A stretch of 64,000 bases of DNA from Solwaraspora sp. WMMD791 (GCF_029581195.1 NZ_CP120737.1:2767001-2831000); one strand, 5' to 3'; counted from the first letter of the stretch, positions 7,401 to 16,555 are shown. Translations and numbers: made by a program. Notes: generated by a model from the sequence alone, not told the origin.

Positions 7401-10400
7401 GCCGCTCGCTGAGTCTGCTGGCCCCGAACCCGTTGCGCCAAGGGGAAGTGATCACCGACGCGTACCGGGACAACGGCGTCGACCCGACCATGGTGTCCTA
7501 CATAGAGGCACACGGGACGGGTACGGAGCTGGGCGACCCGGTCGAGGTACGGTCGTTGGCGTACGCCTTCCCGCCGCGCCCCGACGGCCGGCCCCGGCTA
7601 CTCGGCTCGGTCAAGTCGAACCTCGGCCATCTGCTCAACGCCGCCGGGATGCCGGCCCTGGTCAAGGTGATCCTGGCGCTGCGGCACCGGCAACTGCCGC
7701 CGTCGCTGCACGTCGAGACTCCGTCGCCCCGGCTCGACCTGGCCGGCGCCGGATTCGAGGTGGTGACCGGCGCACGGGACTGGGTCGGCGACGGTCCGTT
7801 GACCGCCGGGGTGAACGCGTTCGGGTTCGGCGGCACCAACGCGCACGCGATCCTGCAGGAAGCCGATCCGGCACCAGCACCCCAGCAGGCCGGTCCGGCA
7901 CCGCAGCAGGCTGCCGGGGCGGCCAGTGCCGGGCCGTACCTGGTGACCTGCTCGGCGGCGACCGAGGCCGCGTTACGGCAGTCGCTGCGGGACCTCGCCG
8001 CCCACCTCGACGCGCATCCGCAGCTGGATCCCGGCGGTGTCTGCGCCACCGTGAACACCGCCCGCGGCGACCGGCCGCACCGGGTCGCCGTCGTCGCCGA
8101 CAGCACCGCCGGGCTCGCCGCCGCGTTGGCCGCCGCCGCGTCCGGCCCGGTCACCGAGGTGGTACGCCGGCCGCGTACCGCCGTGGTGTCGCTCGACGAC
8201 ACGGCCGACGGCGAGACCGGTCCGGCGGCGGTCTGCCGGCGGCTCGCCGACTGGGGCGTGGTGCCCGACGCCGTCGTCGGTGGCGGTGCCGACCAACTGC
8301 GGGCACTGCTCGACCAGGGTTACGACGTGCTGCTCGGCGTCGACGCGCACCGGCTGACCCTGGCCGTACGCGAGGCGTCGCCGGAGTCGGCCGACCGGGT
8401 CGAGGTGCTGTCGGTGCCGCCGCCCGACGACGACGGCGGGCTGACCGGGCTGGTCGGGGCGTTGTGGCAGCGCGGGGTCGCCGTCGACCGGGTCCGGACG
8501 TCCGGTGGTCGGCGGCGGATCGCCGTACCGACGTACCCGTTCCAGCGGCGCCGACACTGGCTACCGGAGACCACCCGCGACGAGCTGGTCCATCAGGTGC
8601 GCTGGTCGCCACTGCCACTGCCACTGCCAGCGCCGGCCGGCCGCTCCCCCGCCTCGGTGCACCTGACCGGGCTGGACAGGGCGCTCGGCGGCCCGCTGGC
8701 GGCCGGACTTCGCGACCGGCTGGCCGCCGACGGGGTCGAGATTGCCACCGGGACCGGTGACGCCGAGGTCGTCGTGTACCTGGCCAGCGGCGACCCGTTC
8801 GACGTCGACGACGGCGTGGCCGGGCTGGACGCGGCCGTCGACGCCACGCTGCACGGTGTGACGGGGCTGGTCGCCGCGCTGCCCGAGCACGGTTTCCGGC
8901 TGCTGGTGATCACCCACGACGCGGTCTGCACCGGGGTGACCGGTGAACGACCGGATCCGGTGCAGAGCCTGGTCACCGGGCTGTCGGCGGCGCTCGCCGA
9001 CGAACACCCCGACAGTGTGGTGTCCGGGATGGACCTGTCGAGCGCCGATGACCTACCGACCCGGATCGATGCGCTGGCCGCCGAGCTGGCGACCATGGAG
9101 GCATCACCAGACCCGGCAGCGGTGGAGTCGCGGCTGGTGGCGTGGCGGGCCGGCCAGCGGCTGGGCCGCCGACTCGTCCCCGCCGCGCCGATCAGCGGCG
9201 AGTCCGCCGCCGGCAATCCGAGCGGCGAGGAGCCGACGGACCCGGTCGACGCCGACGGCGTACAGCTGATCGTCGGAGGCGCCGGTGGCGTCGGCGCCGC
9301 GCTCGCCGCGGACCTGGCCGCACGCGGACACCGCCGGATCGTGCTCGCCGGCCGCGCCACCGCCGCACCGGACGGGCTGGTCGACCGGCTGCGGGCCCTC
9401 GGCGCGCGGGTCGACTACCGCCGCTGCGACATCACCGACGCCGCCGACGTCGACGCGCTGATCGCCGGACTGCCCGACCTCGCCGGGGTGTTCCACGCCG
9501 CCGGCGTGGTCCGGCCGGGCCCGCTGCGGTCGAGGTCCGTGGCGCAGCTGCAGGCCGTGCTGGCGCCGAAGGTACGCGGCGGCCATCTGCTGGTCCAGGC
9601 GCTGCGCCGGTACGGTCGACGCCCGGCGACCGTGGTGGCGTTCACCTCGGTCAGCGCGCTGCTGCCCGGACTCGCCGGGGCGGTCGGCGACTACGCCGCC
9701 GCCAACGCCTTCCTGGACACGTACGCCACTGTCGAGCAGGCTGCTGGCCGGCCGCTGCGTACCGTCGGGTTCTCGGCCCTGGCCGACGCGGGGATGGCGG
9801 CTCATCCGGCGCTCGCGGCGCGGTTGGCCGCCCGGGGCCTGCCGGCGTTGCCGTTCTACGACGCCCTGCCGGCGCTGCGGTCGGCGCTGCGCCGACCCGC
9901 CGACGCCCACCTGGTCGTCGCCCGGCTGACCGCCGCGAACGCGACTGCGCCCGTCGCCGCGGTGACCGCCGGGCCGCAGGCGGTGCCGAGCGGTGACGCA
10001 GGTCGGCAGGTCCACACTCCGGGCGAGATCAGGGACATGCTGCGGCGGCTGCTAGCCGACGCGCTGGACTGCGATCCGGCGCGGATCGACGACGACACGC
10101 CGTTTCTCTCCCTCGGCCTGGACTCGCTCACCGCCATCGACCTGGTCAAGACCCTCGAAGGCGAACTCGGCCGGCCGTTGCCGACCATGCTGCTGTTCGA
10201 GCACGGCACCATCGCCGCGCTCGTCGACCGGCTCGCCGATCCGCCACCGCAGCCGTCTGCGGTTACCCCGCCGGCCGACGGCGGCGCGGAACCGTTCGCG
10301 TTGTCCGGGGTGCAGCGGGCATTCCACACACTGCACCGGCTCTACCCGCACGTGGCCGCGTACGGGTTCGTCCGGCACGCCGTCACCGGGCCGCTCGACG

Positions 10401-13400
10401 CCGACCTGCTCGGGCAGGCCCTCGACCAGCTGCCGCACCGGCACCCGATGCTGCGGATGCGGTGGGTCGACGGCGACGGCGACGCGACGCCCCGCCAGCT
10501 GATCGGCCCGCCGACACCACTGACCGACTGGTACGCCGTCCACGACGCCGGCCAAGCTGGCGGTGACGGTGACGTCGACGCGCTGACCGAACGGCTGTGC
10601 AACGAGCCGATCGACCTGACCTGCCGGCCGCCGCTGCGGGCCGTGCTGATCCGTACCGGTCCCGCCGACGCCCAACTGCTGCTGGTGCTGCACCACGCCG
10701 CCGGCGACGGCGCCAGCCTGAGTGTGCTCAGCGAGGAGCTGTGGCAGGTGTACGGGGCGCTGGCCGCCGGCCGCGTACCGCAGTTGCCGCCGGTGCCGAC
10801 GACGTTTCGCGACCACTTGGCCGCTGCCGCCCCGGCGTCTGCGGAGGACCTGGCCTTCTGGCGGGAGACCCTGGCTGCGTGGCCGGCCGGGCTGCGGCTG
10901 CCGTGGCGTGACCCGGCCGCACCGCCCGCGCCGCCGTACGCGGCCCATCGGGTCAGCGTCGATCCGCCGACGGTGGCCGCGTTGACCCGGGTGGCCGCCG
11001 CCGCGCGGGTGTCGCTGTTCCACCTGCTGCTCGCCGGGTACGCCCGGTGCCTGGCCCGCGCCACCGGGCAGCGCATCGTCACCGTGTCGGTGGCGCGGGC
11101 CGGCCGCGACGCCCGCCTGCCCGGCGTCGACCGGGTCGTCGGACCGTTCGCCGACACCCTGCCGCTGACGGTCGACGTCGACCCGGCCGAGCCGGCGGTC
11201 GACCTCGCCCACCGGGTCCTGGCCGCCTGGCTGGTCGCGCAGCGGCACGGCACGGTGGACGCGGTCGACCTGGCGCGGGCGACGCCGCGACCTGACGACC
11301 CCGCTGGTGGCGGCGTTGGCGGCCGGCCGGTCACCGCGAGCCCGGCCAGTTTCAGCTTCGCCCGTTTCCCGGTCGTGTCCGACGCCGACCTTCCGGTACG
11401 GGTGTCGCCGGTCGCCGCCGGCACCGCGTCGGCCGGCACCCGGCTGGGGCTGCTCTGCTGGCAGGACGGTGAACGACTGCGGTTCGCCTGGAACCATCCG
11501 GTGGCGTCGCTGGACCGGGCAACGGTGGCCGGGCTGGCCGCCGAGTTCCTCGCCGAGCTGGCTGACCTGGCCAAGCTGGCTGAATCGACGTCTGCGGAGT
11601 CCGTTGAGGGCGCGTCGCCGTCGGTGGTGGAGCGGATCGGGCAGGTGTGCCGCCGGCACGCCGACGCGGTCGCCGTCGAGTCCGGCCCGGTACGGATGAC
11701 GTACCGGCAGTTGGACGGCGCCGCCGACCGGGTCGCCGCCGCGCTGCGCCGCACCGGGGTCCGCGCCGGTGACCTGGTCGGGCTGCTCGCCGCGCGCGGC
11801 CCGGCCGCCGTCGCCGCCGTCGTCGGGGTGCTGCGCGCCGGGGCCGGCTGGGTGCCGCTGGACCTCGCCCACCCGCCGGCCCGCCACCGCGACCAGCTGC
11901 GGCGTGCCGGCGTACGGGTGCTGCTGCATGACGCGGCGTCCACCGTGCTGGCCGACGCGCTGGACGATGCGCAGGCCGGGCTGAGGGCGGTCGACATCGA
12001 CACGATCATCGCCAACGAGACCACTGTCGAGCCGGTGGCAGACGGCGCGGCCGCCGCCGACCCGGACGGTACGGCGTACGTCATCTTCACCTCCGGATCG
12101 ACCGGCCGGCCGAAGGGTGTGCCGGTCAGCCACCGGTCGATGGCGAACTACCTGCGGTGGGCGGTCGACACGTTCGGCTACCACAGCGGTGACCGGCTGG
12201 CGCAGACGTCGTCGTGGTGCTTCGACGCCTCGGTCCGGCAACTGCTGGCACCGCTGCTGGTCGGGGCGACGGTCGTCGTCCTGGATCAGCGGCTGCTGCG
12301 CGACCCCGATGAGGTGCTGCGCCGCGTCGAACACGACCGGATCACGGTCTGGAGTTCGGTGCCGACCCTGTGGAGCCAGCTGCTGGCGGCGGCGCGGCGG
12401 CGTACCGCCTCGGGCGGGCGACCGGACCTGTCGGCGCTGCGCTGGATCCACGTCGGCGGCGAGGCACTGCCTCCCGGGCAGGTACGCGGCTGGTTCGACC
12501 TGTTCGGCCCCGGGCACCGGATCACCAACCTGTACGGGCCGACCGAGGCGACCATCAACGCCGCCTGGTTCCTGATCGACCGGCGGCCCGCCGACGGCCT
12601 GCGGCGGGTGCCGATCGGCCGGCCGGTGGCCGGTGCGACCCTCGCCGTCGTCGACGCCGACGGGCGGGCCTGCCCGCCAGGAGCCGCCGGCGAGCTGCAG
12701 ATCGCCGGCCCCGGGTTGACCAGCGGCTATCTGGACGATCCGGAGCAGACTCAGGCGGCGTTCGTCCACCGCGACGGCCGGCGCTGGTACCGCAGCGGCG
12801 ACCGGGCCCGCGTCGGCCCCACCGGTGACCTGGAGTTCCTCGGTCGGCTCGACGACCAGGTGAAGCTGCACGGCCACCGGATCGAGCCGGGTGAGATCGA
12901 AGCGGCGCTGAGCGACCATCCGGCGGTCAGCGGCGCGGCGGTGCTGCACCAGGCGACGCCGTACTCCCGGCTCATCGCGTTCGTGCAACTGGCCGGCGAC
13001 GTCGCCGACGACCCGACGCCGGTGACGGCCGGCGACCCGACGATCGCCGCCGCGCTGCGCCGGCATCTCGCGGACCGGCTGCCGCCGCAGTGGGTGCCGG
13101 CCCGGATCCGACCGGTACGGGCACTGCCGCTGACCGCCACCGGCAAGGTGGACCGGCACCTGCTGGCCGGGCTGCTCGACGACGAGCCGGACCCGGTCGC
13201 CGGCGGAGCGCCGTCGCCCGACGACGGGCAGGTGCCGGGCGCTGGCGACGAGCCGCTGCCGAAGGCTGGTGCGGGGCCGCGTACCAGCACCGAACGGCAG
13301 GTGGCGCAGGTGTGGCAGGCGGTGCTCGGGGTGCCGACCGTGCACCGCGACGACGACTTCTTCGCTCTCGGCGGTGACTCGATCGTGGCGATCGAGGTCT

Positions 13401-16060
13401 TCGCCCGGTTGCGGGAGCGGTTCCCGGCCGCGCCCGGCCCGGCCGTCATCTACGACCACCGGACCCTGGCCGGACTGGCCGCCGCGATCGACACGGCCAC
13501 ATCGGGATCCGAGACGGCACCGGACGCGGCACCGGAACCGGAACCGGCACCGGCGGTCGACGCGTACGATCCGCGGCCGTTTCCGCTGTCTGCGGCACAG
13601 CGGGGGTTCCTGCTCGCCGAGGCCGCCGCGCCGGGCAGCAGTTCGACCTGGCTGGCCCGGCTGCGGCTGGCCGGTCGGCTGGACCGGCGACGGTTCCAAC
13701 GGGCCGTCGACAGCGTCGTGGCCCGGCATCCGATGCTGCGGACGGTGTTCCCCGCCGGGGCACGGCCGCCGGTGCAGCAGGAGCTGCCGGCGACGCTGCG
13801 GCTACCGGTGCGGTTCGAGCGCGTCGAGTCGGCCGCGCGGGTCGCGGACCTGGTGGCGCGGGAACGGCAGCGGCCGGTGGAGCCGTGGTCCTGGCCGTTG
13901 CTGCGGCTGCTGGTGCTGACGCTCACCCCGGACGAGCATGTCCTGGTGGTGCACGCGCACCACCTGATCGGCGACGGCTACAGCGCCGCGCTGCTCGGTC
14001 AGGAACTGCTGGCCCGGTACGACGATCCGGCCACCGGCGCGGCGGCACCACCCCGGACCACGTTCCGCGACTACGTCGACTGGCTGCACCGCCAGGTGCC
14101 CGATCCGGTGGCGCTGCGCTGGTGGCGGGAGCGGTTCGCCTCGCCGTACCGGCCGCCGACGCTGCGTGCGTCCACCGCCGACGGTGGCGCGCGGGCCCGC
14201 ACCGGCGGGTTCACCCTGGACGGTACGGTCGCCGCCGGGCTGCGCCGGCTGGCCGCAGCGGCGGGCACCACCGGGTACGCGCCGGTGCTCACCGCGTACC
14301 ACCGGGGGTTGGTCCGGCTGACCGGCCAGGGTGACCTGGTGGTCGGGCTGACCGTGACCGGCCGCGACCACCCGCTGCCGGACCTGCACCGGCTGTTCGG
14401 CCCGTGCGCGGTGCTGCTACCGCTGCGGCTCACCGACACTGCCCGGTCGGGTGACGCCGGGCCAGGTGACGGCAGGTCGGGTGACGGCGGGTTCGGCGCC
14501 GACCTGGCGCGGGTGGCCGCCGAGGTGGCCGCCGGCCGCCGGCACGGGCCCGACAGTGTCCCGGCCAGCGTCGACGGCGGCCCGTCCGCGCTGCTCGGGG
14601 CCCAGTTCATCTTCAGCTCGTTGGACTTCACCGGGCTCGGACCGACGGCCGCCGGAGGGTTGACCGTCGAGCCGGACGACACCGACAGTGAGCTGGAGCC
14701 ACCGCCGGTCGGCACCGACGTCCTGCTGACGGTCCGGCCGGTCGGCGACGGGCTGCGGGTCTTCGTACGGGCCGCGTCGGCGGCGATGGACGCCGACCGC
14801 CTCGCCGGCTTCGTCGCCGCGATCGAAGCCGACCTGATCAGCGCCGCCGTGGGCACCGACCGGGCCGACACCGACCGGGCCGCCGGCACGACCGGCCCCG
14901 ACCGGGTGACCAGCGTCGGCACCGCGTTGGACGCGGCGATCGTCGGCTACCTGCCGGCACCGGCGCAGCTGGCCGCGCTGGCCGGGATGTCAGCGGTCGA
15001 GCTGCCCCGCGAGCGGATCCGGGAGCTGCTGTTCCCGACCGGGGCACCCCGGCTGCTGGAGGAGCTGGTCACCCCGTTCGGCCGGTCCGGGTTCGTCTGC
15101 CTGCCGGTGTTCGCCGACGAGCTCGGCCCGGATCTGGCACCGGTGACCGCCGACGCGGTCCGGCTCGCGGCGCGGGCGGGTGCCCGGTGCGTGTCGATGG
15201 CCGGCATGCTGCCGTCGGTCACCGGCTACGGCTTCGACGTGGTCCGGCAGGTCGGCTCGGCGGTCCGGGTGACGACCGGACACGCGGCCACCGCCACCTC
15301 GGTGGTGCTGACCACGCTCGCCGCGCTGGCGGCTGCCGGCCGTGACCTGACCGCCGGCCCGTTGGCCGTCGTCGGCCTGGGTTCGATCGGCCGGTCGGCG
15401 GTGGAGCTGCTGCTGCGCCACGGCGGGCCACACCCGCCCCGGATCGTGCTGGCGGACCTGCCGGCGAGCCGGCAGCGGCTGGCCGACTACCCGGACCGGC
15501 TGCGCCGGCTGGGGTTCCGTGGCGAGCTGGTCTGGGCCGACTCGACCCCGGCCGTCGCGCCGGCCGTGTACGCGGCGGCGACGATCGTGGCGGCGGTGAG
15601 CAGTCCGGCCGAGATCGTCGACGTCGACCTGCTGCGGCCGGGTACGGTGCTGGTCGACGACTCGTTCCCGTACTGCGTCGACCCGGGCGCGGCGCTGGAC
15701 CGGATGCGCCGCGACGGCGACGTGCTGGTGGTCGGTGGTGGCCTGCTCACCTGCGGTACGGTGCGGCGGCTGCTGCCCGCCGGGTTGCCGCCCGTCGCGG
15801 TGGCCGGGTACGCCGCCCGGGGCGCCTTGCCGGACGCGGTGGCGTCCTGCCAGGTGGAGTCGCTGCTACAGGCGGCACGGCCGGAGCTGCCACTGGTACA
15901 CGGTCTGGTGCGGGCGGAGTTGGCGGCGGCGTACTGGTCGGCGGCCCGGGCGGTGGGGATCACGGCGGCACCGTTGCATCTGGCGGGCACACCGGTCGCC
16001 GACCTCGTCGCCGGCCGGTTGGGGCGTCGGCGGGCGTTGGGGCAAGGAGGACGGACATGA
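4457..16060 (+). CDS. FAAL-PKS-NRPS hybrid megasynthase with AAR-like terminal reductase
   Basis: This 3867-residue protein should build a lipopeptide-like product. Domains by residue: fatty acyl-AMP ligase 1-573 (FSSGSTGTPRG, WMPYFHDMGLIG, TSGKLRR); carrier 615-693 (S652); ketosynthase 725-1135 (C884, H1019, H1058); a decayed acyltransferase remnant 1135-1368; ketoreductase about 1380-1830 (GGAGGVGAA, Ser/Tyr/Asn in the GDYAAAN region); carrier 1856-1930 (S1890); condensation 1942-2394 (H2080, D2084); adenylation 2395-2906; carrier 2945-3011 (S2975); second condensation 3034-3480 (H3169, D3173); and a Rossmann reductase 3493-3867. The last domain resembles acyl-ACP reductase. No thioesterase is present. 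Stachelhaus positions read roughly D-A-R-S-I-V-L-I-N, which I cannot assign. The missing AT implies malonyl loading in trans. Confidence 0.9.
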   Translation: MLITDGPNGEKHLLDVLIAAADTAPDQTITHVRGDGAERVVTHRQLRDEALKVAGGLHEAGIAAGTPVILLADAGDDFQPMFWGALAAGLVPVPLPAEPTRVAGVRDLLGGVPVIVDDACAPVAQAADAPALHLATLRADGRTPRRLPAPDPDEPAFLQFSSGSTGTPRGVELRHRNVLANLRQIGQAAALTADDVSVSWMPYFHDMGLIGTHLAPLAARLRQVRIGPLTFAKRPLLWFSVAHRHRATLLSAANFALALAVRRVPAEALAGLDLSAVRLMMVGAEPISPVVWRAFVERTRPAGLDPAALQPVYGLAEATLAVTVPPLGETAVPVRVDRAALAAGTVQPAGEGDPGAVGFMDVGLPVPGCQVRIVDDAGNVVGGDGASQLVGADEAGRDLGDSRVGRIEVRGPNVAAGYHGDPAATAEVFVDGWLRTGDLGFLRDGRLCVTGRSKDVVFVNGRTFHAADLEEVVAGTAGLPSGRVAVLGCTDHASGAERIVVFVQWAGTMAPSADVAAVLAQVAARIVAATGHDQVRVLPVPPGAFPRTTSGKLRRPLLRQRYAAGDFAAVEQRWAPSPLPPSPAQDPDDLALIVEQSGQKFAITARSSGRWGAARSRDEVEQVVRAVWAKVLRRPADEIGLHDRFTTLGGSSLQAMEVLAGLEDAFGRELDPAELRERATVAALVDHLLTPGDDANGRTRHPAGGAAQGVADGAAAEVPTRSGDEVAVVGLACRFPGADSPDEFWRQLLDGRDSVSEIPAQRWQQDIGTARWGAFLDDPAGFDADFFGMSDTDADHTDPHARIFLELAHEALERAGYAGPRRHGRRVGVFAAVGESGYAELLRAQPESATHPAALVGNLRNLIPARVAQALDLTGPAIAVDTACSSALVALHLAVRSLRDGECDLAVVGGVNLNLTPTGHRLLAAAGALSATGRCRVFDAAADGFVPGEGGAALVLARAADARAAGDELLALVRGTAVNNDGRSLSLLAPNPLRQGEVITDAYRDNGVDPTMVSYIEAHGTGTELGDPVEVRSLAYAFPPRPDGRPRLLGSVKSNLGHLLNAAGMPALVKVILALRHRQLPPSLHVETPSPRLDLAGAGFEVVTGARDWVGDGPLTAGVNAFGFGGTNAHAILQEADPAPAPQQAGPAPQQAAGAASAGPYLVTCSAATEAALRQSLRDLAAHLDAHPQLDPGGVCATVNTARGDRPHRVAVVADSTAGLAAALAAAASGPVTEVVRRPRTAVVSLDDTADGETGPAAVCRRLADWGVVPDAVVGGGADQLRALLDQGYDVLLGVDAHRLTLAVREASPESADRVEVLSVPPPDDDGGLTGLVGALWQRGVAVDRVRTSGGRRRIAVPTYPFQRRRHWLPETTRDELVHQVRWSPLPLPLPAPAGRSPASVHLTGLDRALGGPLAAGLRDRLAADGVEIATGTGDAEVVVYLASGDPFDVDDGVAGLDAAVDATLHGVTGLVAALPEHGFRLLVITHDAVCTGVTGERPDPVQSLVTGLSAALADEHPDSVVSGMDLSSADDLPTRIDALAAELATMEASPDPAAVESRLVAWRAGQRLGRRLVPAAPISGESAAGNPSGEEPTDPVDADGVQLIVGGAGGVGAALAADLAARGHRRIVLAGRATAAPDGLVDRLRALGARVDYRRCDITDAADVDALIAGLPDLAGVFHAAGVVRPGPLRSRSVAQLQAVLAPKVRGGHLLVQALRRYGRRPATVVAFTSVSALLPGLAGAVGDYAAANAFLDTYATVEQAAGRPLRTVGFSALADAGMAAHPALAARLAARGLPALPFYDALPALRSALRRPADAHLVVARLTAANATAPVAAVTAGPQAVPSGDAGRQVHTPGEIRDMLRRLLADALDCDPARIDDDTPFLSLGLDSLTAIDLVKTLEGELGRPLPTMLLFEHGTIAALVDRLADPPPQPSAVTPPADGGAEPFALSGVQRAFHTLHRLYPHVAAYGFVRHAVTGPLDADLLGQALDQLPHRHPMLRMRWVDGDGDATPRQLIGPPTPLTDWYAVHDAGQAGGDGDVDALTERLCNEPIDLTCRPPLRAVLIRTGPADAQLLLVLHHAAGDGASLSVLSEELWQVYGALAAGRVPQLPPVPTTFRDHLAAAAPASAEDLAFWRETLAAWPAGLRLPWRDPAAPPAPPYAAHRVSVDPPTVAALTRVAAAARVSLFHLLLAGYARCLARATGQRIVTVSVARAGRDARLPGVDRVVGPFADTLPLTVDVDPAEPAVDLAHRVLAAWLVAQRHGTVDAVDLARATPRPDDPAGGGVGGRPVTASPASFSFARFPVVSDADLPVRVSPVAAGTASAGTRLGLLCWQDGERLRFAWNHPVASLDRATVAGLAAEFLAELADLAKLAESTSAESVEGASPSVVERIGQVCRRHADAVAVESGPVRMTYRQLDGAADRVAAALRRTGVRAGDLVGLLAARGPAAVAAVVGVLRAGAGWVPLDLAHPPARHRDQLRRAGVRVLLHDAASTVLADALDDAQAGLRAVDIDTIIANETTVEPVADGAAAADPDGTAYVIFTSGSTGRPKGVPVSHRSMANYLRWAVDTFGYHSGDRLAQTSSWCFDASVRQLLAPLLVGATVVVLDQRLLRDPDEVLRRVEHDRITVWSSVPTLWSQLLAAARRRTASGGRPDLSALRWIHVGGEALPPGQVRGWFDLFGPGHRITNLYGPTEATINAAWFLIDRRPADGLRRVPIGRPVAGATLAVVDADGRACPPGAAGELQIAGPGLTSGYLDDPEQTQAAFVHRDGRRWYRSGDRARVGPTGDLEFLGRLDDQVKLHGHRIEPGEIEAALSDHPAVSGAAVLHQATPYSRLIAFVQLAGDVADDPTPVTAGDPTIAAALRRHLADRLPPQWVPARIRPVRALPLTATGKVDRHLLAGLLDDEPDPVAGGAPSPDDGQVPGAGDEPLPKAGAGPRTSTERQVAQVWQAVLGVPTVHRDDDFFALGGDSIVAIEVFARLRERFPAAPGPAVIYDHRTLAGLAAAIDTATSGSETAPDAAPEPEPAPAVDAYDPRPFPLSAAQRGFLLAEAAAPGSSSTWLARLRLAGRLDRRRFQRAVDSVVARHPMLRTVFPAGARPPVQQELPATLRLPVRFERVESAARVADLVARERQRPVEPWSWPLLRLLVLTLTPDEHVLVVHAHHLIGDGYSAALLGQELLARYDDPATGAAAPPRTTFRDYVDWLHRQVPDPVALRWWRERFASPYRPPTLRASTADGGARARTGGFTLDGTVAAGLRRLAAAAGTTGYAPVLTAYHRGLVRLTGQGDLVVGLTVTGRDHPLPDLHRLFGPCAVLLPLRLTDTARSGDAGPGDGRSGDGGFGADLARVAAEVAAGRRHGPDSVPASVDGGPSALLGAQFIFSSLDFTGLGPTAAGGLTVEPDDTDSELEPPPVGTDVLLTVRPVGDGLRVFVRAASAAMDADRLAGFVAAIEADLISAAVGTDRADTDRAAGTTGPDRVTSVGTALDAAIVGYLPAPAQLAALAGMSAVELPRERIRELLFPTGAPRLLEELVTPFGRSGFVCLPVFADELGPDLAPVTADAVRLAARAGARCVSMAGMLPSVTGYGFDVVRQVGSAVRVTTGHAATATSVVLTTLAALAAAGRDLTAGPLAVVGLGSIGRSAVELLLRHGGPHPPRIVLADLPASRQRLADYPDRLRRLGFRGELVWADSTPAVAPAVYAAATIVAAVSSPAEIVDVDLLRPGTVLVDDSFPYCVDPGAALDRMRRDGDVLVVGGGLLTCGTVRRLLPAGLPPVAVAGYAARGALPDAVASCQVESLLQAARPELPLVHGLVRAELAAAYWSAARAVGITAAPLHLAGTPVADLVAGRLGRRRALGQGGRT
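6215..6282. repeat. inverted-repeat element inserted in frame between FAAL and ACP
   Basis: Arms at 6215-6236 and 6261-6282 are inverted repeats matching at 21 of 22 positions (core GACGATCTTGCA). The 24-base centre is clearly richer in A and T than the surrounding gene. The whole element is read through in frame as linker residues about 587-609. It looks like a short palindromic or MITE-like repeat that landed in the inter-domain linker without breaking the gene. Confidence 0.75.
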
Positions 16061-16073
16061 TCACGGAGGAACC

Positions 16074-16550
16074 ATGGTGACCTCGGAATCCGGCACCCCG
16101 GAACCCGGCACCCCGGAACCCGGCATCGACCGGCTGCTGGACAAGGTCCGCGGCCGCCTCGACCGGGTCGACGCCCGGACCGCCTACCAGGCCCAGCAGG
16201 ACGGCGAAGCGGTGCTGGTCGACATCCGTCCGGCCGCTCAACGCGCGGCGCACGGCGAGATCCCCGGGGCGTACGTGATCGAACGCAACGTGCTGGAGTG
16301 GCGGCTCGACCCGCACAGCGCGGCACGGCTCGACGTCGCCGACAGCCCTCGGCTGTGGCCGATCGTCGTCTGCCAGGAGGGGTACGCGTCGTCGCTGGCC
16401 GCCGCGTCGCTTCAGGACACCGGCCTGCCGCTGGCCACCGATCTGGACGGTGGCTTCGCAGCCTGGCGGGCCTCCGGGCTGCCGGTGATCGAGCCGTCCG
16501 GCGCGGCCGTCGATGACGGCGATCATCCGGAGCGGGGCGACGCCCGTTGA
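16074..16550 (+). CDS. rhodanese-like domain protein
   Basis: The 158-residue protein is a single rhodanese-fold domain. It begins 13 bases after the megasynthase stop with a GGAGG ribosome site, so it is probably cotranscribed and related to that pathway. AVLVDIRPAAQRAAHGEIPGA matches the family's first half (read as LVDIRPAAQR and GEIPGA), and IVVCQEGYASSLAAASL is the active-site loop. The cysteine is kept, but the usual arginine at the end of the loop is replaced by serine or alanine, so sulfur transfer is uncertain. The N-terminus has a GTPEP repeat. A release, sulfur-delivery or non-enzymatic binding role is possible. Confidence 0.8.
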   Translation: MVTSESGTPEPGTPEPGIDRLLDKVRGRLDRVDARTAYQAQQDGEAVLVDIRPAAQRAAHGEIPGAYVIERNVLEWRLDPHSAARLDVADSPRLWPIVVCQEGYASSLAAASLQDTGLPLATDLDGGFAAWRASGLPVIEPSGAAVDDGDHPERGDAR

Positions 16551-16555
16551 TCGTC

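Noticed and set aside
10052-13729. 1225-codon minus-strand open frame
   Set aside because: It is antisense to the C-A-PCP region of the megasynthase, which has clear catalytic motifs. The antisense product is arginine, glycine and proline-rich with no domain, a usual effect of high GC content.
16058-16081. Eight-codon frame between the megasynthase and rhodanese genes
   Set aside because: It starts with an ATG overlapping the megasynthase stop but is too short and contains the ribosome site of the next gene.
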